This document shows positions 25,579 to 34,880 of a DNA stretch of 64,000 nt, in pieces. A program made the translations under genes and the position numbers. Positions within the stretch are counted from its first letter, which is position 1, and the number at the start of each line of letters is the position of its first letter. A model generated the notes under the pieces. The model saw only the letters and a program-made list of their open reading frames with translations. It was not told where the DNA came from and made no database searches. The stretch comes from CADEED01 sp020442965 (GTDB lineage: Bacteria; Pseudomonadota; Gammaproteobacteria; Steroidobacterales; Steroidobacteraceae), in contig JAWLAH010000003.1 in the NCBI GenBank assembly GCA_041395525.1, positions 1-64,000 on the forward strand, given 5' to 3'.

Positions 25579-26007
25579 ATGTTCCAGAACCCTGACCAGA
25601 AAGACATCGATGCCCGATTGCGCGCGGCGCGCACGATCGCAGTCGTGGGCCTGTCGGCGGATGCCACACGTCCCAGTCATGGCGTGGCCCGATCTTTACA
25701 GGGATTCGGCTACCGGATCGTGCCCGTGACACCGGCTGCGGAACGCATACTCGGTGAAGTCTGCTTCGCCTCGTTGGAAGAGGCAGTGGGCGCGCTGGGT
25801 GCAGAAACCATAGATATCGTTGATGTTTTTCGCCGGCCGCAGCACGTCAAGGCGATCGTCGACGATTGCATTCGCCTCAAGCTGCGGGCGTTGTGGCTGC
25901 AGGATGGTGTCATCGACGCCAACGCGGCCGCACGTGCTGTCAGTGCCGGCATTTTCACGATCATGGATCGCTGCATCTATCGCGATCGCGCGGCACTGCC
26001 CGCCTAA
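25579..26007 (+). CDS. CoA-binding protein, YccU type
   Basis: A 142-residue Rossmann-like CoA-binding domain, as in succinyl-CoA synthetase alpha. ARTIAVVGLSADATRPSHGVA is the nucleotide loop, and the domain continues with DIVDVFRRPQHVKAIVDDCI and LWLQDGVIDANAAA. Stand-alone members are widespread but without a settled role; CoA binding is inferred from the fold. It lies two bases upstream of dapF, probably on one transcript. Confidence 0.87.
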   Translation: MFQNPDQKDIDARLRAARTIAVVGLSADATRPSHGVARSLQGFGYRIVPVTPAAERILGEVCFASLEEAVGALGAETIDIVDVFRRPQHVKAIVDDCIRLKLRALWLQDGVIDANAAARAVSAGIFTIMDRCIYRDRAALPA

Positions 26008-26009
26008 CA

Positions 26010-26843
26010 ATGTCGCTCGCGTTCACCAAGATGCACGGCCTCGGTAACGACTTTGTCGTGATCGAATCTGACGCTGACAACAGACTCCCAACGCGAGAGG
26101 ATTGGCGCCGCCTGGCCAATCGCCACACGGGTATCGGCTTTGATCAGGCGCTGGTGATCGAACCGGCACGCCGCGCCGACACGAGCGTGTTCTACCGCGT
26201 ATTCAACGCCGACGGCGGTGAAGTGGAGCAATGCGGCAACGGTGCGCGCTGCATCGCGGCGTATCTGCACCGTAGCGGCCGGATCGCGACCGGCGATCTG
26301 CTGCTGGATAGCCTCGCCGGGGTAGTCGCCGCGCGCGTATTCGATCGGGGCGTCGTGGCGGTCGACATTGGACGACCGAATTTCGAGCCAGCTTCTTTAC
26401 CGTTCGACGCCCAAGCGGTCGCACTCTCCTATGCGCTCGCGATCAGTGAACACGAAGCGGTCGACATCGGCGCGGTCTCGATGGGCAATCCGCACGCGGT
26501 GCTACAGGTTGCAGCGGTGTCCGAGGCACCCGTCGAGCGCTTGGGGCCCCTGATCGAACGACATGCCAGATTTCCGCAGCGCGTCAACGTCGGGTTCATG
26601 GAAATCCGTTCGCGCCAAGCGATTCGCTTGCGCGTATTCGAACGCGGCGTGGGTGAGACATTGGCGTGCGGCACCGGAGCCTGCGCGGCCGTTGCGGTCG
26701 CTCGCCATCGCGATCAAGTGGACGCAGTCGTACAGGTTGAGCTACCCGGCGGCTGCCTCGAAGTGAGCTGGCCGTCGCCAGACGATCACATTTGGCTCAA
26801 AGGTCCAACGGCGGTATCGTTCACAGGTAAAGTCACGCTTTAA
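26010..26843 (+). CDS. dapF: Diaminopimelate epimerase
   Basis: A 277-residue enzyme that converts LL- to meso-diaminopimelate for lysine and peptidoglycan. Both catalytic Cys are present: GGEVEQCGNGARCIAAY and GVGETLACGTGACAAVAV. The N-terminus FTKMHGLGNDFVVIE is typical. The ATG at 26010 gives the standard length. It opens the conserved dapF-DUF484-xerC order; the lysA and lptM genes that precede it in Pseudomonas are not here. Confidence 0.97.
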   Translation: MSLAFTKMHGLGNDFVVIESDADNRLPTREDWRRLANRHTGIGFDQALVIEPARRADTSVFYRVFNADGGEVEQCGNGARCIAAYLHRSGRIATGDLLLDSLAGVVAARVFDRGVVAVDIGRPNFEPASLPFDAQAVALSYALAISEHEAVDIGAVSMGNPHAVLQVAAVSEAPVERLGPLIERHARFPQRVNVGFMEIRSRQAIRLRVFERGVGETLACGTGACAAVAVARHRDQVDAVVQVELPGGCLEVSWPSPDDHIWLKGPTAVSFTGKVTL

Positions 26844-26872
26844 GGCTCGTTTTATTGGGGGATCGTTCTTTC

Positions 26873-27583
26873 ATGACGACACAAACAGCTCGGGGCCTGC
26901 CGGTCAATGAAACTGACGAGGAACGGGTGATCCGCTATCTCACGCAGAACCCCGATTTCTTCGAGCAGCAATCGGCGCTGCTTGCCCGGCTACGGTTGCC
27001 GCATGCTCGCAGTAGTAGCTCGATCTCGCTGATCGAACGGCAGGTCGAAGTCCTGCGTGAGCAACGACAGACGGCCGATCTCAGACTAGCCGAGTTCGTC
27101 AGTGTCGCGCGCGCCAACGAGCAGCTTGCGGAGCGCATTCACCGCTTTACACGGCGGCTCATGCGCGCTCCCGACAAGGCGCACATCGTGACCGCACTCG
27201 AGGCTTCGCTGCGCGAGGACTTCGACTCATTTCACGCGACGTTGATCCTCACCGACGCAAACGACGAGATCACCAAAGCGGCGGGCGAGCGGTTCTTGCG
27301 CTGCGTACCGATCGATGACCCGAATCTCAGAAGTTTCGACAATCTGTTCAATACCGCCAAGCCGCGTTGCGGACAGGTCCGTGACACCCAGCGAGCGTTT
27401 CTGTTCGGCTCGGACGCGTCGGAGATCGGCTCGGTCGCACTCATTCCCCTGTTGGCTGGCGCCAATCCCATCGGCCTGCTGGCACTTGGTAGTTCCGAGC
27501 GCGAGCGCTTTCACCCCGGGATGAGCACCGAGTTCCTGCAGCGCATGGGCGAGCTGATTGCCGACGCACTCACGACCCGCTGA
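26873..27583 (+). CDS. DUF484 (GAF-fold) protein
   Basis: A 236-residue protein. The N-terminal part is helical and probably coiled (RVIRYLTQNPDFFEQQSALL, IERQVEVLREQRQTADLRL), followed by a GAF-like domain (about 95-235) ending MGELIADAL. Family DUF484 lies between dapF and xerC across gammaproteobacteria; its function is unknown, and a ligand-sensing role is only suggested by the fold. The ATG at 26873 is preferred over a TTG six codons earlier because GGGGGA precedes it at a workable distance. Confidence 0.88.
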   Translation: MTTQTARGLPVNETDEERVIRYLTQNPDFFEQQSALLARLRLPHARSSSSISLIERQVEVLREQRQTADLRLAEFVSVARANEQLAERIHRFTRRLMRAPDKAHIVTALEASLREDFDSFHATLILTDANDEITKAAGERFLRCVPIDDPNLRSFDNLFNTAKPRCGQVRDTQRAFLFGSDASEIGSVALIPLLAGANPIGLLALGSSERERFHPGMSTEFLQRMGELIADALTTR

Positions 27584-27619
27584 TGCCGCTCGGCGTGGCG
27601 CGCACGATCGGAGCGGCCA

Positions 27620-28525
27620 GTGACCGAGGAGCTGCGCCGGTGGCCGGGCCGCTTTATCGCACATCTCGCCAGCGAACGCCGCCTGTCGAGCCATACCGGC
27701 TCTAACTACTCACGCGATCTCCAGGCGCTCGTCAGTTATTGTGAATCGCTCGGCATCGAGCGCTGGCACGACCTCGACAGTCAGCATGTGCGCCAATTCG
27801 CCGCGCGTGCGCACGCCGGCGGCCTGGCGCCACGTAGCGTGCAGCGGCGGCTGTCCGCCGCGCGCAGTTTCTTTCGTTACCTCATTCGAGAGGGTGAACT
27901 CAAGAGCAACCCAGGGGTCGAGGTTCGCGCGCCCAAAGCGGCCAAGCGGCTGCCGAATACACTCGATGTCGACCAGATCGTCCAACTCCTCGAAATCCCG
28001 ACCGAGGACGCGTTGGCCGTGCGCGACCGCGCGATGATGGAGTTCTTTTACTCCTCTGGTTTGCGGCTGGGAGAATTGGTCGGTCTCGACACTACCAGCG
28101 TCGATTTGCGCGATCGCACCGTCCGTGTGGTCGGCAAGGGCGCCAAGACCCGCATCGTCCCGATCGGCCGGGTCGCGTGCAGCGCGCTCGCGGCCTGGCA
28201 GCGCGAGCGTGGCGCTCTCGCATCGCCCGAGGAACCAGCCTTGTTCGTAGGCCGGAACGGGCGTCGCCTAGGTGCGCGTGCCGTACAGGAGCGCGTCCGA
28301 TACTGGGCCCGTCGGCGAGGCCTGCCGCAGCGCGTCCATCCACACCTCTTCCGGCACTCGTTTGCCACCCATCTTCTGGAATCCAGCCGCGATCTGCGCG
28401 GCGTACAAGAACTGCTCGGGCACGCTGACATTGCGACCACGCAGATCTACACGCACCTTGATTTCCAGCATCTGGCCCGCATCTACGACGCGGCACACCC
28501 GCGCGCTCGCAGGAAGGACCGCTGA
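27620..28525 (+). CDS. xerC: Tyrosine recombinase XerC
   Basis: A 301-residue recombinase that, with XerD, resolves chromosome dimers at dif. The N-terminal SAM-like arm-binding domain covers about 1-95. In the catalytic domain the residues are Arg in SSGLRLGELVGL, Lys in GKGAKTRIVP, His and Arg in HLFRHSFATHLL, His in LLGHADIATTQIYTH and the nucleophile Tyr in that motif. All are intact. The start is GTG at 27620. The place after DUF484 supports XerC rather than XerD. Confidence 0.94.
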   Translation: MTEELRRWPGRFIAHLASERRLSSHTGSNYSRDLQALVSYCESLGIERWHDLDSQHVRQFAARAHAGGLAPRSVQRRLSAARSFFRYLIREGELKSNPGVEVRAPKAAKRLPNTLDVDQIVQLLEIPTEDALAVRDRAMMEFFYSSGLRLGELVGLDTTSVDLRDRTVRVVGKGAKTRIVPIGRVACSALAAWQRERGALASPEEPALFVGRNGRRLGARAVQERVRYWARRRGLPQRVHPHLFRHSFATHLLESSRDLRGVQELLGHADIATTQIYTHLDFQHLARIYDAAHPRARRKDR

Positions 28526-28592
28526 ATCCCGCTGTTGCCGGCCGCGCTCGTATCCCACATTGCGCATATTTCACGCACTTGACAGGCAGGCC

Positions 28593-29141
28593 ATGCAAAC
28601 GACATTCGATCCCCACGGCACAACGATTCTCGCCGTGCAACGCAACGGCGCCCTGGCGCTTGGCGGCGACGGACAGGTGACGCTGGGCAACACCGTCATG
28701 AAAGGCAATGCCCGCAAAGTGCGGCCGCTCGGCGGCGGCAAGGTACTGGCCGGATTCGCCGGCGGCACCGCCGATGCTTTCACGTTGTTCGAGCGCTTCG
28801 AGGGGAAGCTGGACAAATTCGGCAATCTGACCCGCGCGGCAATCGAACTGGCGAAGGACTGGCGCGGCGATCGCTACCTGCGCAAGCTCGAAGCGCTGTT
28901 GCTGGTGGGCGATCAGAGCAACATCTTTGTCATTTCAGGCAACGGTGACGTGATCGAGCCCGATGACGACGTGGCGGCGATCGGCTCTGGCTCCATGTAC
29001 GCGTTGTCAGCCGCTCGTGCGCTGCTGCAGAACACCGACCTCAATGCTCGTGACATCGTCGAGCGCTCGCTAACGATCGCGGCGGATGTCTGCATCTACA
29101 CGAATCGCAATCTGGTCATCGAAGAACTGAAGACGGTATGA
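28593..29141 (+). CDS. hslV: ATP-dependent protease peptidase subunit HslV
   Basis: A 182-residue threonine protease that forms the dodecameric core of HslUV. The catalytic Thr of the mature protein aligns with residue 10 (HG|TTILAVQRNG), so a nine-residue propeptide must be cleaved. E. coli has only the Met to remove, but such a short extension is common in related groups. GDGQVTLGNTVMKGN and GFAGGTADAFTLFERFE are highly conserved. The longer upstream reading overlaps xerC and is not real. It overlaps hslU by 4 bases (ATGA). Confidence 0.96.
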   Translation: MQTTFDPHGTTILAVQRNGALALGGDGQVTLGNTVMKGNARKVRPLGGGKVLAGFAGGTADAFTLFERFEGKLDKFGNLTRAAIELAKDWRGDRYLRKLEALLLVGDQSNIFVISGNGDVIEPDDDVAAIGSGSMYALSAARALLQNTDLNARDIVERSLTIAADVCIYTNRNLVIEELKTV

Positions 29142-30475
29142 AAGATCTTACGCCACGGGAAATCTCGAGCGAACTCGACAAGCACATCGTCGGTCAGACT
29201 GACGCCAAGCGTGCGGTGGCCATCGCGCTGCGCAATCGCTGGCGGCGCATGCAAATCGACGAACCGCTGCGCAGCGAGATAACCCCGAAGAATATTCTGA
29301 TGATCGGCCCCACGGGCTGCGGCAAGACCGAGATCGCACGTCGTCTGGCACGTCTCGCGAATGCGCCCTTCGTGAAAGTGGAAGCTACCAAGTTCACTGA
29401 AGTCGGTTACGTCGGTCGGGAGGTAGACTCGATCGTCAAGGATCTGGCCGACGTCGCGGTGAAAATGGCGCGCGAGGAAGAGACCGAAAAGGTGCGCCAC
29501 CGTGCCGCCGATTCGGCCGAAGAACGCGTCCTCGATGCGCTGCTGCCGCAACCCAAGATGACGGGGTTTTCAACCGATTCGGAGCCCGCGCCGCGCGATG
29601 CCGAAACACGGCAGAAATTTCGCAAGATGCTCCGTGAGAAACAACTCGACGAACGCGAAATCGAGATCGAACTGCGTGCAATGCCGACTGGTGTCGAGAT
29701 CATGGCCCCGCCCGGCATGGAAGAAATGCAGCAGCAATTGCAGTCGATGTTCCAGAACCTGGGCGGCGGCCGCACGCGCACGCGCAAAGTCAAAGTCAAG
29801 GAGGCGCTCAAGCTACTGACTGACGAAGAAGCCGCCAAGCTTGTCAATGAAGACGAGCTCAAGGCACGAGCGCTCATGAACGCCGAACAGAACGGCATTG
29901 TGTTTCTCGACGAAATCGACAAGATCGCACGCCGCCAGGACACCATGGGCGCGGACGTGTCCCGGGAAGGCGTTCAGCGTGATCTGCTGCCGCTGGTTGA
30001 GGGCAGCACCGTTGCTACCAAGTATGGGCCGATCAAGACCGATCACGTGCTGTTTATTGCATCCGGTGCGTTTCATACCTCCAAGCCTTCGGACCTGATT
30101 CCCGAGCTGCAAGGCCGATTCCCGATTCGGGTCGAGTTGCGACCGCTCGTCGTGGAGGATTTCGTACGTATTCTCACAGAACCCGATGCATCCCTGACGG
30201 CACAGTATCAGGCACTGTTAGCCACCGAGCAGCTGCAGGTGGAATTCGCGTCGAGCGGTGTGCGCCGCTTGGCTGAGATAGCCTTCAGCGTCAACGAGAA
30301 GACCGAGAACATCGGTGCCCGCCGCCTGCACACCGTGATGGAGCGGCTGCTCGAGACGGTGTCGTACGATGCGTCCGAAAGCGCCGGCACGAAATTGGTG
30401 GTCGATGGCGACTATGTCGATCGACATCTCGCCGAGCTCGCGAAAGACGAGGATCTCAGCCGCTATATTCTGTGA
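29138..30475 (+). CDS. hslU: ATP-dependent protease ATPase subunit HslU
   Basis: A 445-residue AAA+ unfoldase that feeds substrates into HslV. Walker A is GPTGCGKTEIARRLA (near residue 57), Walker B IVFLDEIDKIA, with sensor and Arg-finger regions in LQGRFPIRVELRPL. The inserted I-domain covers about 110-240, with the central pore loop around GYVGREVDS before it. The C-terminus ends DLSRYIL, matching the tail that docks into HslV. Confidence 0.97.
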   Translation: MKDLTPREISSELDKHIVGQTDAKRAVAIALRNRWRRMQIDEPLRSEITPKNILMIGPTGCGKTEIARRLARLANAPFVKVEATKFTEVGYVGREVDSIVKDLADVAVKMAREEETEKVRHRAADSAEERVLDALLPQPKMTGFSTDSEPAPRDAETRQKFRKMLREKQLDEREIEIELRAMPTGVEIMAPPGMEEMQQQLQSMFQNLGGGRTRTRKVKVKEALKLLTDEEAAKLVNEDELKARALMNAEQNGIVFLDEIDKIARRQDTMGADVSREGVQRDLLPLVEGSTVATKYGPIKTDHVLFIASGAFHTSKPSDLIPELQGRFPIRVELRPLVVEDFVRILTEPDASLTAQYQALLATEQLQVEFASSGVRRLAEIAFSVNEKTENIGARRLHTVMERLLETVSYDASESAGTKLVVDGDYVDRHLAELAKDEDLSRYIL

Positions 30476-30486
30476 AAGACGGCCCA

Positions 30487-30532
30487 TGATATTGGGCCTA
30501 CCTGTGATGTTGGGCCTATGATAGCGGGCCTA
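30487..30532 (+). repeat. Three copies of a 14-base repeat ending at the sulP start codon
   Basis: TGATATTGGGCCTA (30487-30500), TGATGTTGGGCCTA (30505-30518) and TGATAGCGGGCCTA (30519-30532). Copies 2 and 3 are in direct tandem; copy 1 is 4 bases away. The last base of copy 3 is the A of the sulP ATG. Copy 1 also forms a hairpin with the GGCCCA just before it (30481-30486 with 30493-30498). Confidence 0.85.
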
Positions 30533-32208
30533 TGACGCCCCAGCCGACCTTCGCCGAACTCTACACACCTAAACTGGTGACGGTGCTACGCGAGGGCTAC
30601 CGACTCTCGCACCTGCGCGCCGACGCATTGGCCGGGCTGACTGTTGCGATCGTCGCTTTACCCCTGTCGATGGCCATTGCCATTGCCTCCGGGGCCACGC
30701 CAGCGCAAGGCTTGTATACGGCAATTGTCGGTGGCTTTCTGGTGTCAGCCTTCGGCGGCAGCCGATTCCAGATCGGTGGCCCAGCCGGCGCGTTCATCGT
30801 GTTGGTCGCCGCGACCGTACACACGTACGGCATGGACGGAACATTGCTCGCGACCTTCATGGCGGGCTTGATGCTGTGCGCGATCGGTCTGCTGCGATTC
30901 GGGACCTATATCAAGTTCATTCCGTACCCGGTGACCGTTGGCTTCACGGCCGGCATCGCCGCCATCATTCTGATCAGTCAGATCAAGGATCTCCTGGGAC
31001 TAACGCTGAGCGCTCCGGAACCGGGACCATTGCTCGACAAGCTACCGGTATTCTGGCACGCCCTGCCCACACTCAACGCAGCGGCGGTTGCCATCTCAGC
31101 GGCGACGATCATCGTGATTGCCACCCTCAAGCATTTCCGTCCGGCTTGGCCCGGCATGTTGATCGCCGTCGCGGGCGCCGCCGCGGTGGCGGCGACGATC
31201 AACGTGCCGGTCGAAACAATCGGTAGTCGCTTTGGCGGGATCGCCGCCAGTCTGCCGGCGCCGCACCTGCCCAACTGGACGCTCGCACAGGCCCAAGCAG
31301 TCCTGCCGAGCGCAATCGCATTCGCCTTGTTAGGCGCGATCGAGTCCCTATTGTCGGCGGTCGTTGCCGACGGCATGACGGGCCGCCGCCACCGATCCAA
31401 TTGCGAACTGGTGGCGCAAGGCATCGCCAACGTGGCCGCCCCGCTGTTCGGTGGGATTTGCGTCACGGGAACGATTGCACGTACGGCTACCAACGTGCGC
31501 GCCGGCGCGCACGGGCCGATCGCCGGTATCCTGCACGCAGCGTTCCTCTTGCTCTTCATTCTCGTCGCCGCACCACTCGCGGCGTTTATCCCGCTCGCGA
31601 GTCTTGCCGGCGTGCTGCTGATCGTCGCGTGGAACATGGTCGAGAAGCAGGCACTTGGCACTTTGTTGCGAGCTTCCTGGGGCGATGCGCTCGTACTATT
31701 GGCGACCTTGGGCCTCACGGTGTTCCGCGACCTGACGGAGGCAATCATCGTTGGCTCGACACTCGGCATGCTGCTGTTCATCAAGCGCATGTCCGAATCG
31801 ACCGCCGTGGAGACGCACACACCGTTCGTTGCCGACGACATCGCTGATGCAGCCGGTCGCGACCGTGTGCCCTATGATCGGCACACGGCTGACGACCCGA
31901 CGGTGCTGATCTACCGGATCTCGGGCGCATTCTTCTTTGGTGCTGCGGCTTCGATCGCCTCGGTGCTGGAGCGCATCGGCGATCAGCACCGGCATCTCAT
32001 CATCGATTTCGCCGCCGTCCCGTTTGTCGATTCAACCGCCGCTAACACGATCGCCGGATTGGTGCGCCGCACCGCCCGACGTGGCGTCACGGTACACCTG
32101 ACCGGTACGTCGGTGGCGATCCGGTCGGACCTGATTGCGCACGGACTCACTGAACCCGCGGTGCGCTACGCCGACACGATCGAGTCCGCGCTCGTCAACG
32201 CACGATGA
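30532..32208 (+). CDS. SulP-family anion transporter with STAS domain
   Basis: A 558-residue inner-membrane transporter. It begins LRADALAGLTVAIVALPLSM and GGPAGAFIVLVAATV, with about 12 to 14 helices. SAIAFALLGAIESLLSAVVAD and FGGICVTGTIARTATNVRAG are SulP marks. The C-terminal STAS domain (about 450-558) includes HLIIDFAAVPFVDSTAANTI with the conserved Asp-Ser. Members carry sulfate, bicarbonate or dicarboxylates (E. coli DauA carries succinate); the substrate is not clear. There is no good ribosome-binding site; the start codon is embedded in the repeat just described. The end overlaps the convergent lipoprotein gene by 14 bases. Confidence 0.9.
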   Translation: MTPQPTFAELYTPKLVTVLREGYRLSHLRADALAGLTVAIVALPLSMAIAIASGATPAQGLYTAIVGGFLVSAFGGSRFQIGGPAGAFIVLVAATVHTYGMDGTLLATFMAGLMLCAIGLLRFGTYIKFIPYPVTVGFTAGIAAIILISQIKDLLGLTLSAPEPGPLLDKLPVFWHALPTLNAAAVAISAATIIVIATLKHFRPAWPGMLIAVAGAAAVAATINVPVETIGSRFGGIAASLPAPHLPNWTLAQAQAVLPSAIAFALLGAIESLLSAVVADGMTGRRHRSNCELVAQGIANVAAPLFGGICVTGTIARTATNVRAGAHGPIAGILHAAFLLLFILVAAPLAAFIPLASLAGVLLIVAWNMVEKQALGTLLRASWGDALVLLATLGLTVFRDLTEAIIVGSTLGMLLFIKRMSESTAVETHTPFVADDIADAAGRDRVPYDRHTADDPTVLIYRISGAFFFGAAASIASVLERIGDQHRHLIIDFAAVPFVDSTAANTIAGLVRRTARRGVTVHLTGTSVAIRSDLIAHGLTEPAVRYADTIESALVNAR

Positions 32209-34750
32209 ATTGTATGGTTCCCGACGCGATAGTCGTTGCGGTCGCATTGCTGATCAGTAGCGCCTGGCCCGGCACCGCGCGATTGATCAGATAGACCTGC
32301 AACGGGCCGGTCGGCGATGCGCGCATCGCGACCGCCAAAACAGCGGAGTCGGAGGTCTGCGAAAATTGCTGACTCGACGGCACGAACAGACCGTTCGGCG
32401 ACAGCGTTGCGGGCACGCCCGGCGTGCTGCGCGCCACTTGCAGCAGGCGGAAGTCGCCATTCGCCTGATCGCCGATGAACAGCACCTCAGCGTTGTTCGC
32501 CGAATACTGAATACCGACGGGATTCATGAAATAGCCTGTTAGTAGTGCGGTACAGCCGAACGGCCCACCGAAGGCGGTATCGCAGAGGCGTGGAGGACCG
32601 AACGCCACCAGATCTTGGTCCAGGTAGACGACGCGCGAACCGTCGTCGGAAAAGGCCGGCGTGGTGGGGGCCCGGTTGGCGGTGCCGGGGAACAAGGTCA
32701 CGCGGTTCTGCGGCGCGCTGCGATCGTACCCGAAAATGTCGGGATCGAAATTAGCGGTCGCAAAGGCGATCCGATTGCGATCGCGTGATGCCACCGGCCG
32801 GCCGAAGCCCGCGAATTCTTCGCTCAACAGCGCCTCGTTTTGCGGATTGGCGAGCGTGAGTTCGTAGACACCGCGCAGGTTATTCGCGGCGCGCGTCTGC
32901 CGGAACAGCACGCGCGATGAATCGGGCGCGACATAGACCTGGTCCGTCTGCCAACCCCCATTCGTATAAAAGCCCGTCGGTCGCGTCAGTCTGGTCTGCG
33001 TATTCGGAGTCGCCGACGGCGCGCTATACATCGCCGGATCGACACCCGCCGCTGTCGTTTGCCCGAGAAATAGTATGTTGTTGCTGCCGTTCAGGAACTC
33101 GAAGCAGATTGGATTGTTACCTGTGGCAACGGTCGCGCCGGCAGCGGGGTTAGCCGCTGCAAAAACGAAGCTGCGGAACGTGCCGGCTCCGCCAGCATCA
33201 AAGTAAGTCGAGCAGATTCGCGCACCATCCACACTGACCGTCGTGCGCCGGTGCTGGGAGGGCGCAACGATCGGACCATAGAGCGGGTTGCCCGTGCCGA
33301 GAGTGGCAGCGGTCGTGAAAAACGCATCGCGATTGTCGACAACGTAAGCGAAGGTGCTTGCATTGGCGGCGACCTGATACTCCGTGACGTTGCCTGCCGC
33401 GAGCGGACCATTCACTCGTTGCGGTGCCACTAACAAATCGGCCAGAGCCACTTCACGCCGACCAACGGTGAACTCATCGCCGAGCCAGGATACTTTGAAC
33501 GGCGGCGTGCCGACGAACGCGATTGCGGTCGCGACGTTTGATGCCAGTCCGCCGGGATCGCGCACCAGGTATTGGAACCGGACGAAGCCCTGGAAGTTGG
33601 CCACCGGCAATTGCACGCGCACCGTATTGCCGCCAACCACCGTCGCAACGCCCCCGAAGGCGTCGCCCTGCAGCTCGACCGTGAGCGGGTCATTGTCCGG
33701 ATCGGAATCGTTGTCCGTGACCGGCAAGGTCACTTCGCTGCCTGCGGGATAGGTGAATTCGTCATCGACGGCGACCGGCGCGCGATTGGGCGTGATCGTC
33801 ATGGTGACGGTGCCCACGCTGAACGCGCCGAGTGGGTCGGTGACACGAATCGTGAACGTATCGGTGCCCGAGTAGCCTGCATTCGGGGTGTAGACAAACA
33901 TGCCATCGGCTTGCACCGTGAGCGTGCCGTTAGCCGGATTCGTCTCGAGCGCGAATGTGATCGGCGCCTGATTCTCCGGATCGGTCGCGGTCAATTGGCC
34001 GTTGTATGGGCGGCCCGCGACAATCGTGAATGCTGTGGATGTTAGCGTCGGTGGCAAATTTGGTAGCGCGGTAACCGTGATCGTAACGGTGCCCGTGAAG
34101 GCTGCGCCTTGCGGATCGGTGAGCCTGACGGTGAACGGATCCGGCCCCGTGAAGCCCGTATTGGACGTGTACACAAAGGCGCCCGTCGGTTGCAATACCA
34201 GGGTTCCATTGGCGGTCGTCGTAACGACCGCGAAGGTGACTGCCCCACCCTCCGGATCGACACCGATCAACTGGCCGTTGAGTGTCATACCGCTCTGCAC
34301 GGTGAAGGCAGTCGTCGTTAGCGTCGGTGGTCGATTGACGGCCCGTGTCACGGTAATCGTAATGGTCGCCGAGGTCGAGGCGCCGGGCGGATCGGTGACG
34401 CGCGCGACGAACGTGTCAGGGCCGGTGAAGCCGGCGCTCGGTGTGTAGGTAAATGACCCGTCCGGTTGCACACTGAGAGTGCCGTTGGTGGTCGTCGCAA
34501 TGACGGCGAAGACGAGCGGACCGCCATCCGGATCAGCCGCCGTCAGCTGACCATTCAAGATCTCGTCCCGCGCGACGGAGAAGTCGAGCGACGTGATGCG
34601 CGGGGCAGTGTTGCCAAGCGCCTCCTGGTCGCCACCGGCGCCGCCGACGCCGGTACAGGCCGTCAAGGTCGCCACTAACAGCGTCGCAACCCAAACCGAC
34701 AGCGATCCGTGCATTTTTGCCAACAAGGTAGCCCTCATGATGCGAAGCAT
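32195..34750 (-). CDS. Large lipoprotein: cadherin-like repeats plus beta-propeller-like domain
   Basis: An 851-residue protein. A signal ends at the lipobox VATLTAC (Cys32), followed by a Gly-rich linker. Four Ig/cadherin-like repeats of about 92 residues cover about 48-415 (for example NRPPTLTTTAFTVQSG and GFTGPDTFVARVTDP). The rest (about 416-851) contains repeated VLF, RVVYLDQD and SDDGSRVVY strands like the PD40/TolB propeller. The cadherin-like repeats probably bind calcium (DNDSDPDND in repeat 4). This suggests a surface protein for binding sugars or proteins. It follows the DUF1800-DUF1501 pair on the same strand after 130 bases. Alternative starts at 34738 or 34714 keep the lipobox. 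Confidence 0.8.
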   Translation of the reverse strand: MLRIMRATLLAKMHGSLSVWVATLLVATLTACTGVGGAGGDQEALGNTAPRITSLDFSVARDEILNGQLTAADPDGGPLVFAVIATTTNGTLSVQPDGSFTYTPSAGFTGPDTFVARVTDPPGASTSATITITVTRAVNRPPTLTTTAFTVQSGMTLNGQLIGVDPEGGAVTFAVVTTTANGTLVLQPTGAFVYTSNTGFTGPDPFTVRLTDPQGAAFTGTVTITVTALPNLPPTLTSTAFTIVAGRPYNGQLTATDPENQAPITFALETNPANGTLTVQADGMFVYTPNAGYSGTDTFTIRVTDPLGAFSVGTVTMTITPNRAPVAVDDEFTYPAGSEVTLPVTDNDSDPDNDPLTVELQGDAFGGVATVVGGNTVRVQLPVANFQGFVRFQYLVRDPGGLASNVATAIAFVGTPPFKVSWLGDEFTVGRREVALADLLVAPQRVNGPLAAGNVTEYQVAANASTFAYVVDNRDAFFTTAATLGTGNPLYGPIVAPSQHRRTTVSVDGARICSTYFDAGGAGTFRSFVFAAANPAAGATVATGNNPICFEFLNGSNNILFLGQTTAAGVDPAMYSAPSATPNTQTRLTRPTGFYTNGGWQTDQVYVAPDSSRVLFRQTRAANNLRGVYELTLANPQNEALLSEEFAGFGRPVASRDRNRIAFATANFDPDIFGYDRSAPQNRVTLFPGTANRAPTTPAFSDDGSRVVYLDQDLVAFGPPRLCDTAFGGPFGCTALLTGYFMNPVGIQYSANNAEVLFIGDQANGDFRLLQVARSTPGVPATLSPNGLFVPSSQQFSQTSDSAVLAVAMRASPTGPLQVYLINRAVPGQALLISNATATTIASGTIQFIVR
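33500..34610 (-). repeat. Four coding repeats of a cadherin-like module (about 275 bases each)
   Basis: The repeated protein pattern is N-x-P-P-x-L/I-T-x-x-F-x-V, then NGQL-x-x-DP-[DE]-x-G, then NGTL-x-x-Q-x-x-G-x-F-x-YT, then G-[FY]-[ST]-G-x-D-x-F-x-x-R-[LV]-TDP. Units 1 to 3 are close to each other; unit 4 has diverged and lacks the NGTL line. Boundaries are approximate. Confidence 0.75.
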
Positions 34751-34880
34751 GCCATGTTCGATGCGCGCTCGCGCCCCCAGCGTGTAGAAACGCCGCTCAC
34801 CGCCGGTTCTGCAGCGTGCGCAGCATTATGTCGTCGGTATCGACGCCCGTTCCGTGGCGCAGCAATCCGAACCCGGCGGC

